A DNA stretch of 64,000 nucleotides from Pectinophora gossypiella. Lineage: Eukaryota > Arthropoda > Insecta > Lepidoptera > Gelechiidae. The stretch's first letter is position 1, and each line of letters opens with the position of its first letter. A program made the position numbers and the translations under genes. Below are positions 1 through 12,005 of this stretch, one piece after another. Below the pieces are notes generated by a model. It saw only the letters and a program-made list of their open reading frames with translations, was not told the DNA's origin and made no database searches. The DNA is taken from NCBI RefSeq assembly GCF_024362695.1, contig NC_065433.1:25019700-25083699 (forward strand), in the 5' to 3' direction.

Positions 1-1
1 T

Positions 2-345
2 TTCGATAACTACTGGATGAAGGGTGATTACCGTAGAATTTGGTCGGTTTATGGCGAACGCCACCGAACAAATAATGCAGTTGAAGGATGGCACCATAAA
101 ATAAATAACCTTGTAACGAAAGGCCATGTAAACTTATTGCAAATATTACATATTTTACGGGACGATTCCTTATTGTCTTCATTTCGAAATGACAATCTTC
201 AGAGACCTTCTACTTCAAAGAAATGTTGTAAAAGGAGAAAAACTGATTTATTAATGACGATTACATTATTGATGCTCAAATGCAATTAATATGCGGACAA
301 ATTGGTGTCTGGCACTTTTTTAGAAAAGATGCGGTAATTATTGTT
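2..345 (+). pseudogene. MULE-type transposase, C-terminal fragment
   Basis: The frame from base 2 to about 289 encodes a segment containing VEGWHHKIN, followed by an LLQxLHxLRDD stretch. It aligns by eye with the C-terminal part of the better preserved MULE transposase at 16748-17344 (VEGWNYKIN, MLQALHAMSDD). After base 289 the homology continues in another frame: WHFFRKDAVI around 305-345 matches PHFLEKIALY there. This is therefore a frameshifted remnant. The N-terminal FLYWCH and DDE regions lie outside the window or are lost. In the family this protein is a DNA transposase; this copy cannot encode a working one. Family assignment is fairly secure, element boundaries unknown. Confidence 0.7.
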
Positions 346-1920
346 ACATTGAGTATTTGATTATTAATTTTTTTTTTAATTATTTTGTAAGCATTGTACC
401 TGATATAATGTCCTATAGACATATCATATCTTTGGTGGAATACACAAATTCAAAGTTTTTTCTCTCTCTGCTTATTGCGATAAGTAAGACAGAGAAAAAA
501 TATATTTAATCATGTACATTTCATTTCAAAGTTATGTTTATGAATATTTTTATGGTTCTACCTCATTTTTTACAATTGTAATTTTTAAACATTATAAGCT
601 TTTTTAGTTTCTGATTAAGCTTGTTGAGATAAGCAAGACAGAAAAATAATTTCAATCTACGTATTTGATCAAAGGCAAGGTATAGTTGTACCAAGATATC
701 ATATTTACAAATAATCTAATTATGCATGATTGTAATTTTGACGTGACTTAATTTTTACCAATAAATCATACTTATACATATAATACCTACTATAAGTATA
801 TGAAAGCTTTTATTCTATGTAGCTATTGTACAATGATCGAACTATTGAGAACAAATCGAACCTACTACTTGGTGTAGGAAGGCTATAGTTTTGACATAAT
901 TTCAAATTATGTGTTAGAATATTTTTTGTTGAACATGTCACGGAGGTGACACTTGGAAAATTGACTTTTAGCGGTAATACATATTTACAAACTGACACTA
1001 CATTACTTAGAAGTGTACAATAAATGTTTCAGTGAGCGTCGAGGAGTAATATTAAAAGATAGAATAAGCAATAAGGGAGTATTGTGCTGACGAGAATTCA
1101 GAAAGGGATGCTTAGATAGTTTGGACAAGAAGAGAAGACTTACGAAACAGATTCATGATTTGGGTGCAAGTGGTAGAGTCTGAATAGGAGAATAATGTGA
1201 TCAAATCCAGAATGTTTTTTGAAAAAGGCCAGGTCAAGAGTACTCTAAACAGGCGATGAAAATTTTAATGAGAGTGGAGGAAACGAAAGTGTTGTGTCAG
1301 GCTCGTTGTTGTGTGATTTTAGAGGTATGATACGGTTGATAGAACTTACTCTAACGGAAAATAGGCACGATTATATGTATGTAAGTGTATGTATTTATTT
1401 CATTTCAGTGATGTTAGAAGTTGCTTTGTAAAGTTGCGTTCAACAATTTTAAGCAGGCATTTAGAATTAGTAGATGCTGCTTTTTTAAAATATAACCACT
1501 TTCAAGCGTAGAACATAATTATCATATTGTTATTCTTCAAACCAAATAAGCGTAATAGAAGCTCTAACAGTTTGGTAATTTCAAACATATGTTTCTCAGA
1601 GGCATTGCTCGTTAAGGTAATCGTGTTTATAGGTTCAGTGAGACAGCGATATTTCCATTTACAGTAGGCCTTTATCTTGTCAGGTGTTAAATGATTTCCT
1701 TAATATATTAAAAGAAATACATGAAACATAATATGATGCCGGAATTAGCACAAGGAATTAGGCAAATGAAAGTAATATTGCAATTTCTTATAATATAGGT
1801 ATAACATAATATAACATCACACGTGTATCAAAGATGTACCTATGTATCAAACATCACATATATGAAAGAGTAGCCATGTGTAAGTCCCTTGTAATAGAGG
1901 GCTAGGCTCAATAGGCTAAG
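346..1920. other. AT-rich intergenic, no gene seen
   Basis: No coding signal. A 28-30 bp motif occurs twice (470-499 and 619-646), each with a short self-complementary core (CTTATTGCGATAAG; CTTGTTGAGATAAG) followed by a purine run. It may be sub-terminal repeat of the MULE remnant just upstream. Confidence 0.4.
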
Positions 1921-1962
1921 ATTTGGGCCCAGTTAATGGCAATCTATTAACCGGGCCCAAAT
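1921..1962. repeat. Inverted repeat, 17-bp arms
   Basis: Arms at 1921-1937 and 1946-1962 (ATTTGGGCCCAGTTAAT and its complement) pair with one mismatch around an 8-base loop. It is GC-richer than its surroundings. No flanking element was recognised. Confidence 0.6.
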
Positions 1963-1987
1963 TTTGGAAACTACGTGATATCAATTA

Positions 1988-2115
1988 AAGATCCAAACAT
2001 GAATTGAAACTCACAAAGTCGAATTTAGTGGGTGCTGGTGGTAGCGCTCGAGTCGAGATTCGAAACCATGACACTACTATGTAAGTCATACGTTCTCCGA
2101 ATTGGACTATCATGG
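1988..2115 (-). repeat. tRNA-derived SINE fragment
   Basis: On the minus strand this reads as a tRNA-like head with an A-box-like segment (TAGTCCAATTCGGAGA) and a B-box-like segment (GGTTTCGAATC), followed by a short body. The body resembles the stretch at 49620-49730 (both contain AGATCCAAACAT), so the two are copies of one family. RNA polymerase III boxes are inferred from sequence only. Confidence 0.55.
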
Positions 2116-2311
2116 ATAATATGAATATTATATTCAGAAACAAAATATGAGAAAAATGCACAAAGCAGTTCAAACATTTGTCGGATGTAGGCACAACATT
2201 TGTTGAAGATGATTTATAGGTGTGATTTCTTCCGCTAGCACTTACCTACAATGTTATTCGAATTTATGTCGACCAATTCGATGCTATAAATATAACAGGA
2301 ATATTTTAACA

Positions 2312-2640
2312 GCCTCCGTGGTCTAGTGGTTAGAGCATTAGGCTCCCGATCTGGAGGTCCGGGTTCGATTCCCGATGGGGACATTGTCGAAATCACTTTG
2401 TGAGACTGTCCTTTGTTTGGTAAGGACTTTTCAGGCTTGAATCACCTGATTGTCCGAAAAAGTAAGATGATTCCGTGCTTCGGAGGGCACGTTAAGCCGT
2501 TGATCCCGGCTATTAGGCGTAAAAAACACCACCAACCCGCATTGGAGCAGCGTGGTGGAGTATGCTCCATACCCCCTCCGGTTGATTGAGGGGCGGCCTG
2601 TGCCCAGCAGTGGGACATATATGGGCTGTTTATGTATGTA
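2312..2640 (+). mobile_element. Full-length tRNA-derived SINE
   Basis: The head (2312-2383) starts GCCTCCGTGGTCTAGTGG and contains an A box and a B box (GGTTCGATTCC), like a tRNA gene. The acceptor arms no longer pair well and a long body follows, so this is a SINE and not a tRNA gene. The body contains GTGCTTCGGAGGGCACG and the tail contains GCATTGGAGCAGCG, CCGGTTGATTGAGG and CCCAGCAGTGGGAC. Copies of the same family or its parts recur at 18658, 25486 (minus), 28375, 48150 (minus), 61730 (minus) and 63025. A TATG-rich stretch follows. Confidence 0.85.
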
Positions 2641-4175
2641 TGTTATGTATATTTTCTTTACTGATATCGAACACAACTCTCAACAAAAAGATATGATAAT
2701 AATAAACCTTAATAAAATATTCTACTATTCTTTAATTTAATTGAAAATCAACAACAAGCAAAAGCATTTTTTTAGACCCATCATGATTTATTTGCTTTCA
2801 TTGATAACTCCAGACGGGCTTATCATATCAATGACTCTTGCATCATAGTGGGCACAGGCTCGAACCTAATTAGGTTCAGTAAAATTACTGTATTTGTGGA
2901 CAGCGATTTTCCACCAAGAACCGGAAGATGGCGTGTGCCCGGTATTAAGTACAAAAGGATTTCCGAATGAAAAAAGAAACAAAGTCCCAGCTGGCTCTCC
3001 AGTTGATCCCTCAAATAAACCAAAACACAAACCTCAACGATTACGTAAAATTCTACGCGAGCATTACAAGCTGAAACTTTTACAACAAGTAAATATATTT
3101 AAGTATTTAATATTCTTGTAATGCGGCAACATTCCGTTTCTTTCTGTTTTTACATTTTAAATCTATGTTCGGTCAAGACATGTCATGTGTCTTTGTAATT
3201 AAAGTAAATAAATAAGTTTACAGTGCAAATTCAGTTCCTATCTCCTTGTTAGTAAACAAAATAAAATAATAAGTTTATAATTTTATTGTGATTTAGGTGA
3301 AATAACATCAAAGAGAACACTCCTGAAGTTAGTACATCCAAATGATTCGACAACTCAGAAGACGTTGATGAATCGCTCCAACCGAATGCGAACACTTGTA
3401 CAGCTGAATAAAGTATAAGTACCTCAGATGTTCAGATAAATTAATAAAGTAAAAGTAGCAAAAATTAATAAACAGCTACTTTATTTTACTCCTAGGTTTA
3501 GGTACTGAAACTCTTTGGGCGGGTATTTATGTGTATCTACATATTTTAATGTCTGAATAATTCAGAATCTTCTCTAAGTTATATAGAGGTTTATGATGAA
3601 AAAAATAAGTTACAGACATCACGCGTAGTACACTACACTACTTTGAATTTTAAAAATCGTTATATAAGATTAGTTTTATCACATCACTAACAAAACTAGG
3701 TACGCCTTTGAAAGCCACAATATTAAATCAAGAGAGACCATCATGCAACGCCGCTGTAGGTACTTTACCACTCGAAATGAGGGGAGCAAATTTTATTGCG
3801 ATCCCTTGCTCCAAGATGAGACTAGTTGCAATAAAAGGAGTCATGGTTCTATTCAACCTTCGCTGTCTACCACGTGCTTAATTTCCCATGACCCCTGTGT
3901 TTTCATTGGAATTTATCTCGGGTCCCAAGACAGATAGATTACTTTTGAGGCTAGGGGAGATTTAATAATTATGAATTATATATATACAGTGATTGTCAAA
4001 TTTGTCGTTTACATTATTTCATAAGTAAGTACCTTCTCATTTTCATTTCCTACTACACAGTATAACATATAACTAAGTTATTATACTTTTCGTACCGTTG
4101 GTACGTACTTACGTCGGTAATGTACTTGCATGTCCTCTCTGTACTTTATATTTAACAACCCTGCCGCTCCTTGTT
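2641..4175. other. Intergenic, no gene seen
   Basis: Short open frames only (for example 2894-3121 and 3743-3937), with no recognisable domain and unremarkable base composition. I see no feature I can defend. Confidence 0.4.
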
Positions 4176-4289
4176 AGTCATGAGGAATATCATGTACCCA
4201 CTTTAGAACCACGTCGCACTATCATATATGACATTTAATGAGACTTACGGTTTAATTTGTCAAAAAAGTTAATGTGACATAGTTTCAAA
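4176..4289. repeat. Dispersed repeat, copy 1
   Basis: About 114 bp that recurs with few mismatches at 20137-20250. Shared landmarks are ATGTACCCACTTTAGAACC, CATTTAATGAGACTTA and GTCAAAAAAGTTAATGTGAC. The two copies have the same length and orientation. The class of element is unknown; no coding capacity. Confidence 0.75.
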
Positions 4290-4605
4290 GTGTATGTATA
4301 CATATTAGTACTCATGACCGTACAGACTGACATCAAAATACCTAATAAGTTCGCTTTTAAAAACTTGTCGCTCTGCCTATACTAGAATACCATACCATCA
4401 TGAGCAAAAGCTCTTTATAAAAATGTAATGAAAAAGTTTTAGTTATTCATGTAAGAATTCAGCAAGTGACTAAAACCATCTGAATACTAACTAGATAACA
4501 ATGTAAAGCAGTTTGCCCGAAAGTAGCTGGGAACAAACGGATTATGTAAAGTTTATAACGTGTGAATTTCAGGATTCATGAGTTAAACTCATGAAATGAA
4601 ACAGT

Positions 4606-5534
4606 TGTCGCGGCGTTTCCGCGAGATGTACATATTGTAATATAGCAATACTGATTAGTCTATGGTAAGTTGTCTCTGATATCGTTATCTAGTTGCTATG
4701 GTTACCTAACTGTTTTTCACAAGTTCAAACTTCCCACGTGAAGATATAATTTTGAGATGTGAAATTAATATGTGTTGAAAGAGGGAGTCCAGATATGTAT
4801 TGAAAGCTAAGTACCTTAGAATAGTTTCTTAGTAGTTTATTACTACATGGTTTTTATTGGTGCTACATCCCTAGATGTTACTTTGTCTAAGAGACATACA
4901 CTGGAGGTAGATGTATGGATCTGTCGGTGCTTGTATGCAGGACTTATTTGCAATGCTTATTATAAATGTGGTTCACCCAATGTTCATCATTGGGTTTCCC
5001 CCGGGGAAGATGACTGTCTCAGGCTGTAACGTGGTATACAGCCAACTTGTATCTCACATGTGGTGTTGGTGTTATACAGGTGAGCCTTTGGATCTATTGT
5101 AAGTTGTTCAATATGGACTCCATTGCGGTTTCTGTTCGACCGGGTCATGGCATTGTCCGCCGATATTGATATATCAGGTGGAGTGGGTGTTGCCCGAAGC
5201 CAGTCTACATTGTGTTAGACATACCACGCTATGTGGTGACCACGAATTGCAAGATAGACAAAGTAACTTATAATTATTGTGTTTCTCAAGATAGACAGAG
5301 GTACTTGGTGATTCCATGCAGAAGGAATCATATTATAATTTATGTTAACAGGTAACGATATCAGACCGATAAGCGAAGCAGAATCTATGTTAACCTGGCT
5401 GAACTGGGAACAGATGAATGAAGATATCATAATCAACGTGAAAGTCTAGTAAGTGCATAATTGTTATCATAACTGTTCTGTCGTCGCGATTAAGCTGTTT
5501 ACTAGCTTCTTAGGTCACTTTATAGGCGGCGATA
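4606..5534 (+). repeat. BEL/Pao 5' LTR
   Basis: 929 bp, starting TGTCGCGGCG and ending GGCGGCGATA. It matches 11077-12005 at a constant offset of 6471 with no mismatch that I could find by eye. In elements of this type the LTR drives and terminates transcription. Confidence 0.93.
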
Positions 5535-5536
5535 TT

Positions 5537-5554
5537 TGGTGGAGATGCTGGGAT
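5537..5554 (+). other. Putative primer-binding site of BEL element
   Basis: TGGTGGAGATGCTGGGAT begins two bases after the 5' LTR and starts with TGG, the complement of a tRNA CCA end. I did not identify the priming tRNA. Confidence 0.55.
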
Positions 5555-7213
5555 AGTTTATGTTTAGATATATTGGGTTGAATCCGAAATGAATATGATA
5601 CAATTATGCACTGACATTACTGAAAACTTTAAATTTTTTATAAAATAATTGAAAGTTGTGACTCATAACGCCATCTGTTGCCAGGTCAAGTAACTAAACA
5701 AACTGAATAGTACGTGAACAACTATTTCTTAGCTAACTAGCTAATAAGGTCCGTCTCATGATATGCTTGATGTTAATATTGTTATTAGTATTTTTATACT
5801 ATGTTTGGAATTAAGTCACACATATATATTTAATTCCAAATATTTGTCAGAAATCAAAATGTACTGGAATAAGCACGGTTTGCGTGAACGTGCGTATTAC
5901 CAACATGGCGAATGTTCCGCTGAAAGTATGTACGACTATGAATATCTTTATCTCTGAAATAAGCTGGTATTATTAAGAGTAAATATTGTTATTAATTTTA
6001 AGCTAATTTAAGTTTAAGATTATTACGTGTTTGTAACGTAAGTAATATTTAAAAAGAAAATATCCATCAGACATTTTCTCGGCTGACCGCAGGTTTACCA
6101 ACATAAGAGCAATGGCGGACATTTTTATTTTTGTCCTTTGTGGTTTCTATACGGAGGTGTGTTGGAAGTGAAAATTTCTATAAAATCTGTTAATAATTAG
6201 TGTCAACTTATTTAAAGTGATTAATTTTGTGTGTCACACACTGGTGAGTATTATTGTAAATCATTTTGTTAGTTTTCGCTTGCTAATTTTGAGATTTTTT
6301 ACTTTTCTTATATGATAACGAAGTCTTGATACTTACGAACAAAGCTAACTTCATTTGTTTTGAAAAACAATTGAAAGTTTAGGTCGATCTACGTGAAAAG
6401 AAATATCTTTTAGTTTGAAGATAATAGTGTAATTTCGATAAGTTGTGTATATTCAATAAGTATGTATTGAATTAGATTTCTAGTTGACTTGATTCCGTTC
6501 AGTGTAAACAAGTTATACAGAATCGACTGAAATAATTATGATTTTGTCGGGAATCTTTGTAAGAAAAACGGTCATAGTCTACAATGTTTTACGTTATTAT
6601 TAACAGGTGAACACCGCAGTTTATTGGAAACTTATAATAAGCGGTTATGAGTGGATAGTCGAATACTGATCCACCTCGATTGCAGCTGTGGGTACGCGGT
6701 AAATATACCTACCTACCTACTGATTGTTACCAAAACGGATAAGGTATGTGAAACATTGTTTCTAATATGGCAGAAACATCTCGAACGCACACGAAAAGTT
6801 AACTTTATGTATGTATCAGTGGGATAGTAATTTTATGACGCTATTCTACACATATTACGTGATGTATTACTAAGAGGGTAGGCAGAGTATGAAGTAAATG
6901 TTTTAAAGTAAAATACCTACCAAACTTTAGAATGTATGTAAATGTATGGATTAATTCATGCTAAGGGGAAGTTATTAGCAAAATACTTCTTATTAATACT
7001 TTAATCTTATCTACTGATAAGAGTACTTTAAAGTTAAATACTATTGAATACTATAATTTGTTATTGATGTTTATGTGACAGTATAGATATTTAATTAAAT
7101 AATTACCTTATAGGTTTTTCCTTTGTGTATGTGTTTGTACATTACATCAATGTATAATATGTTCTGTACATTGGTGCACTGTTGAACTTGTTTTCAGGAA
7201 TTCATGTCTAACA
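5555..7213 (+). other. BEL element leader, non-coding
   Basis: About 1.66 kb between primer site and gag with no credible ORF. A donor-like CTG|GTGAGTATT (about 6241-6252) and an acceptor-like TTGTTTTCAG just before the gag ATG (about 7189-7198) suggest that the leader may be spliced. That is inference. Confidence 0.5.
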
Positions 7214-8542
7214 ATGGAAGAAATACTGATAAACAGGTTATCCAAATTTGTCCAAGAAATAAGGAACTTAACTGATCAAGGTCACTGCCTTTGATAGATC
7301 TCAATAGATCAGCATAATCTTGAAAAGGCACAAATTATAAAAACTAAACTTACAGCCATATTGTCACGCTTTACATGTGAACTATATAACTATTTCAAAA
7401 TATGCAATAACCCTGACCCTGATGAGATATCAGATTTCACTACTTATCAACTACAAGGAGAAGAAGTCTTGGCAGAGTTGGACGCCAAGCTGAAAATTCA
7501 AGCGGATCAACCTTCAACCTCGACAGAAGTTAATAAATCATCAAGTTATAGCAAGTTACCGGATTTGAAATTACCCGAATTCAGCGGAAATCTGCTCGAA
7601 TGGCATTCATTTTGGGATCAGTTCACGTCTAATATAAGACGAAGAAATTTAAATGATGTGGACAAGCTGCTTTATCTCAAGAGCTCACTCAAGGGAGATG
7701 CGGCAAGACTTGTAGATGGATTTGATACAACAAACCGTAGTTATAAACTTGCAGTTGATACCTTAAAAGCAAGATATGGGAAAGACAGTGAGATCATATA
7801 TGCTCACCATAAAGCACTTACCATGATTAAAAGAGCTGGAAATATACAAGAGAGTCGACAAACCTTAGACGAAGTCTCAAGGCACCTTAGAATACTTCAG
7901 TCTATGAAGGAAAATACTAATACCAATCCGATTCAATACCTTATTATGGAAAAATTTCCTACTGATATTATTTACGAAATCAAAATGAGATTGGATGCTG
8001 AGGCAACAAACTCGATAGAAGAGATATTAAAACAACTCTCCATAGTAATATCAGCGAAGGAAGAAGCGAACAGAGTTACTCAAGTGAATACTTCAAACGA
8101 GACATCACCATATACGGTGGAAACATTACATGTGAACGAGGCCAATAATCCAAGAACAAATTATAACTCTAATGGAACAAATCACTATAAGAGGCAATGG
8201 AACACTGCGAATCCTAGATCGTCTTCTTGGAATTCAAGACCAAATAATAAACCAACTAAAAGGAAATTCGATTCTAATGGAGAAAGAAATAATAAATTTC
8301 ATGGAGGCAAAAAGGAGAAATGGTCATGTGTATTTTGTGATGGAGATCACAAAGGTGAATGCAATAAAGTTACTGCAATTGATGAAAGGAAAGCAAAATT
8401 AAAAGGCAGAAATAGATGTTTTAGCTGTTTTAAAACTGGTCACTTAGTACGTGACTGCAATAAAAAGAAAAATTGCCAATATTGTGGACAATTTGGACAT
8501 AATAAAGCATTATGTCCTAAGGGACTTCAAAATAAACACTAA
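7214..8542 (+). pseudogene. BEL/Pao gag, broken by two early stops
   Basis: The in-frame ATG at 7214 is followed after 26 codons by adjacent stops TGA and TAG (7292-7297). The frame is then open to the TAA at 8540-8542. The region around 7560-7790 contains FSGNLLEWHSFWDQF and resembles the DUF1759 capsid-like domain of BEL/Pao Gag. Three CX2CX4HX4C-type zinc knuckles lie at about 8326-8518, ending CQYCGQFGHNKALC. Gag normally packages element RNA into particles. The first ATG after the stops lies deep in the protein, so a full Gag is not expected without read-through. The pol frame is +1 relative to this one and overlaps its end. Confidence 0.85.
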
Positions 8543-11060
8543 GAAAAGTATCCTAAAAAGCGTTGCATCTGTATATAATTCTAAATTACTTTTACAAGAT
8601 TTATGGAAAATGAAAATAAAATGGGACTCACCATTACCCAAAGATATTGTTGATAAATGGGTTGACATCAAACAACATTTGAATGAAATTGAGGAAGTAA
8701 GTCTAGATAGATGTTACCTGAAAAATGCGCAGAGTAACGACTGTGAAATACATTGCTTTACGGACTCTTCAACCAGAGCTTATGCAGCAGTGGTTTATGT
8801 AGTTGGAGAAGATGAGAAGAGTTTTGTGATTGGCAAATCTCGTCTCGTACCAATCAAAGATCAAGAACATTTGAAAATACCACGTCTGGAGTTACTTGGA
8901 GCATTAATTGGAAGTCGTCTGATACAATATGTAACTAAATTCATTAATTTGAATGTAAGCAAGCAAGTGCTATGGACTGATAGTCAGATTGTCATTGATT
9001 GGTTCAACTCGAATAAGCTATTGACTCCATTTGTGTCAAGGAGGATCGAAGAGATAAAACGTAATAAAAACTTGATTGTCAGATACGTACCGTCAGAACT
9101 TAATCCAGCTGATGCAGCTACTAGACCAACGAATTCTATCGAAGACGGAAGAAAGTGGTTAACAGGACCAGACTTTCTACTTCAAGATCCGAATACTTGG
9201 CCTACACATACAAGGAGTGATACAATTTTTTTGATTGGGGAGGATCTGACGAGTACTGATGATGTACAAGATAAGATCCCTGAGTCAATGGTTGTAGAGA
9301 ATGAAGATAACTCTCATGACAACCACCAGTTAATGGAACGAGGAATAGAAACTGACTCACATAATACACTGGAAGAAATTAGAAAAATACAGTCAGAATA
9401 TTTTAAAGAGGAAGTGAACGGTAAAGAAACATGTCTCAGTCGTAACCTTGGATTGTTCAAAGATGTAGATGGTATCTTACGATGCAAGGGCAGGTTTAGG
9501 AATGCCAACTGGTCATTTGATAAGAGGTATCCTATGATAATACCTAAGGATTGTAACTTTACCAATAAAGTAATCAAAGATACACATGAAAGGAACTACC
9601 ACGTTGGTGCTAGTCATACACTAAGTATAATTCGGCAAACCTACTGGATACCGCAAGGCAAGAGACAAGTTTTGAAGATCTTAAAGAAATGTCCACGTTG
9701 TTCGAAGCATGGCGGTGGACCCTTCAAACTACCACCCACACCTGCGTTGCCATATGAAAGGGTTAATTATAGCAAAGCCTTTACGTTTACTGGAGTAGAT
9801 TATTTAGGACCTGTATTGGTCAAAACAGAGACAGGTACCAGCAAAAGATGGATATGTCTATTTACATGCCTTGCAGTTAGAGCTATACACTTAGAAGTTG
9901 TGCAAGATTTATCAGCTGAAGAAGGACTATCCGCTCTTAGGCGAATGTGTTCTACTAGAGGAGTACCAGAACTTATTACTTCTGACAATGCCTTACACTT
10001 CAAATTGATATCTGACATAGTGTCTAAACCATACTGTGTTCAAAATAAGATAAAATGGCGATTTATACCCGAACTTGCGCCTTGGTTTGGAGCTTTCTAT
10101 GAACGACTAGTAGGACTAGTGAAACACTGTATGCGTAGAACACTACAAAAACACCTATTGAATGATAGTCAACTGTCAACGATAGTAAAAGAAATAGAAG
10201 CTGTATTAAACACGCGACCTTTAACCTCTGTTGATGCAGAACTAGAGTTTATTTTGAAACCATCTGATTTTCTTCAACCTGGCAGATGTCTCATAATGGA
10301 GACCGCGCAGAATGGACTACCAATACAAGGTACATCAACGAAGACCAACTTAATTAAAGGATGGAAGAAGGCTCGTACAATACTACAAGAGTTCGAAGAA
10401 ATGTTTCAAAATCGCTACTTACCAAGTCTACGTGAGAGATATAATCACTCGCTTAAACAACCACGTGTGACTTCTAAGTTAAATCCGCAAGAAGGCCAGA
10501 TAGTTCAAATCAAAGGAGATAAAAACCGTGAAGGTTGGAAAGTCGGGAAAATTATCTCTTTGATCAAAGGCTCTGATGGATTGGTTAGAGTAGCTCAAGT
10601 TAAAGTAGGAAACTCTATCTTTACGCGATCTATTGCGCACTTGTATCCTCTGGAAGCCGAAGATGAGGAACAATATGATCCAGTACCTCAAGATACTACC
10701 AAGAATTCAGAACCCCTTTGGTTGCCTTCGGAACAGTCAGTGAATACACCTGATGTTGTGACAGAAAACGTAGATGATATCCATATAGATACATGCAGCA
10801 ACAATGGAACTGCAAGTACTGAAGACATAGAAAGAACTTATGATATTTTGAATGTGACAAATAAAACGGCAGTGACTGAGAATGAAAATGAGAATGATAA
10901 CAGACTTAATGAGTTAATAAATGATGATGATAAAATAATGGACAATGAATCATTGGAACAACAACCTGAAATAAATAGACCAAGACGGACTGCAGCGGTT
11001 CGAGCCCTTCAAAAGATAAGGGAATGGACACGCAATTTAATGATTACCTTACAACTCTAA
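8543..11060 (+). CDS. BEL/Pao pol remnant: RNase H and integrase
   Basis: The meaningful frame starts near 8535, at the deletion junction, with the SILKSVASVYN motif that follows RT in BEL/Pao elements; the same frame is nominally open from 8451. RNase H spans about 8750-9130 with acidic residues in FTDSS (8763), PRLELLGA, LWTDSQ and NPADAATR. Integrase has a zinc-binding region (about 9590-9710, HVGASH and CPRCSKH) and a DDE core in VDYLGP (9798), SDNA (9983) and YERLVG (10101). A DUF5641-like C-terminus lies at about 10360-10650. The frame is uninterrupted to TAA 11058-11060. There is no protease, no RT and no ATG at the natural start. Expression would need fusion to gag or frameshifting. 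Confidence 0.88.
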
Positions 11061-11066
11061 TTGTTC

Positions 11067-11076
11067 CCGGCGGGAG
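11067..11076 (+). other. Putative polypurine tract of BEL element
   Basis: CGGCGGGAG lies immediately before the 3' LTR, where plus-strand priming occurs in LTR elements. It is short and interrupted by pyrimidines. Confidence 0.4.
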
Positions 11077-12005
11077 TGTCGCGGCGTTTCCGCGAGATGT
11101 ACATATTGTAATATAGCAATACTGATTAGTCTATGGTAAGTTGTCTCTGATATCGTTATCTAGTTGCTATGGTTACCTAACTGTTTTTCACAAGTTCAAA
11201 CTTCCCACGTGAAGATATAATTTTGAGATGTGAAATTAATATGTGTTGAAAGAGGGAGTCCAGATATGTATTGAAAGCTAAGTACCTTAGAATAGTTTCT
11301 TAGTAGTTTATTACTACATGGTTTTTATTGGTGCTACATCCCTAGATGTTACTTTGTCTAAGAGACATACACTGGAGGTAGATGTATGGATCTGTCGGTG
11401 CTTGTATGCAGGACTTATTTGCAATGCTTATTATAAATGTGGTTCACCCAATGTTCATCATTGGGTTTCCCCCGGGGAAGATGACTGTCTCAGGCTGTAA
11501 CGTGGTATACAGCCAACTTGTATCTCACATGTGGTGTTGGTGTTATACAGGTGAGCCTTTGGATCTATTGTAAGTTGTTCAATATGGACTCCATTGCGGT
11601 TTCTGTTCGACCGGGTCATGGCATTGTCCGCCGATATTGATATATCAGGTGGAGTGGGTGTTGCCCGAAGCCAGTCTACATTGTGTTAGACATACCACGC
11701 TATGTGGTGACCACGAATTGCAAGATAGACAAAGTAACTTATAATTATTGTGTTTCTCAAGATAGACAGAGGTACTTGGTGATTCCATGCAGAAGGAATC
11801 ATATTATAATTTATGTTAACAGGTAACGATATCAGACCGATAAGCGAAGCAGAATCTATGTTAACCTGGCTGAACTGGGAACAGATGAATGAAGATATCA
11901 TAATCAACGTGAAAGTCTAGTAAGTGCATAATTGTTATCATAACTGTTCTGTCGTCGCGATTAAGCTGTTTACTAGCTTCTTAGGTCACTTTATAGGCGG
12001 CGATA
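11077..12005 (+). repeat. BEL/Pao 3' LTR
   Basis: Second 929-bp LTR, matching 4606-5534 by eye and followed by ACAGT, the target duplication. Confidence 0.93.

Larger units (their letters stand above)
4606..12005 (+). mobile_element. BEL/Pao LTR retrotransposon, internally deleted
   Basis: A 7400-bp element bounded by LTRs at 4606-5534 and 11077-12005 and flanked by the 5-bp duplication ACAGT (4601-4605, 12006-12010). It has a primer-binding site, a gag with a DUF1759-like region and three zinc knuckles, and a pol remnant with BEL-type RNase H, integrase and a DUF5641-like C-terminus. Protease and reverse transcriptase are missing: the gag zinc-knuckle region runs directly into the segment that normally follows RT. 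The LTRs look identical by eye, so insertion was recent although the element cannot replicate alone. Supply of RT in trans by a complete relative is inferred. Confidence 0.93.

Noticed and set aside
2312..2383. tRNA gene by A and B boxes
   Set aside because: The acceptor arms do not pair and the sequence runs into a repeated SINE body and tail found elsewhere in the window.
4847..5436. ORFs of 60-73 codons, repeated at 11318-11907
   Set aside because: They lie inside the two BEL LTRs and are duplicated only because the LTRs are.
8172..8402. 76-codon plus-strand ORF inside gag
   Set aside because: Another frame of the BEL gag sequence, without its own domain.
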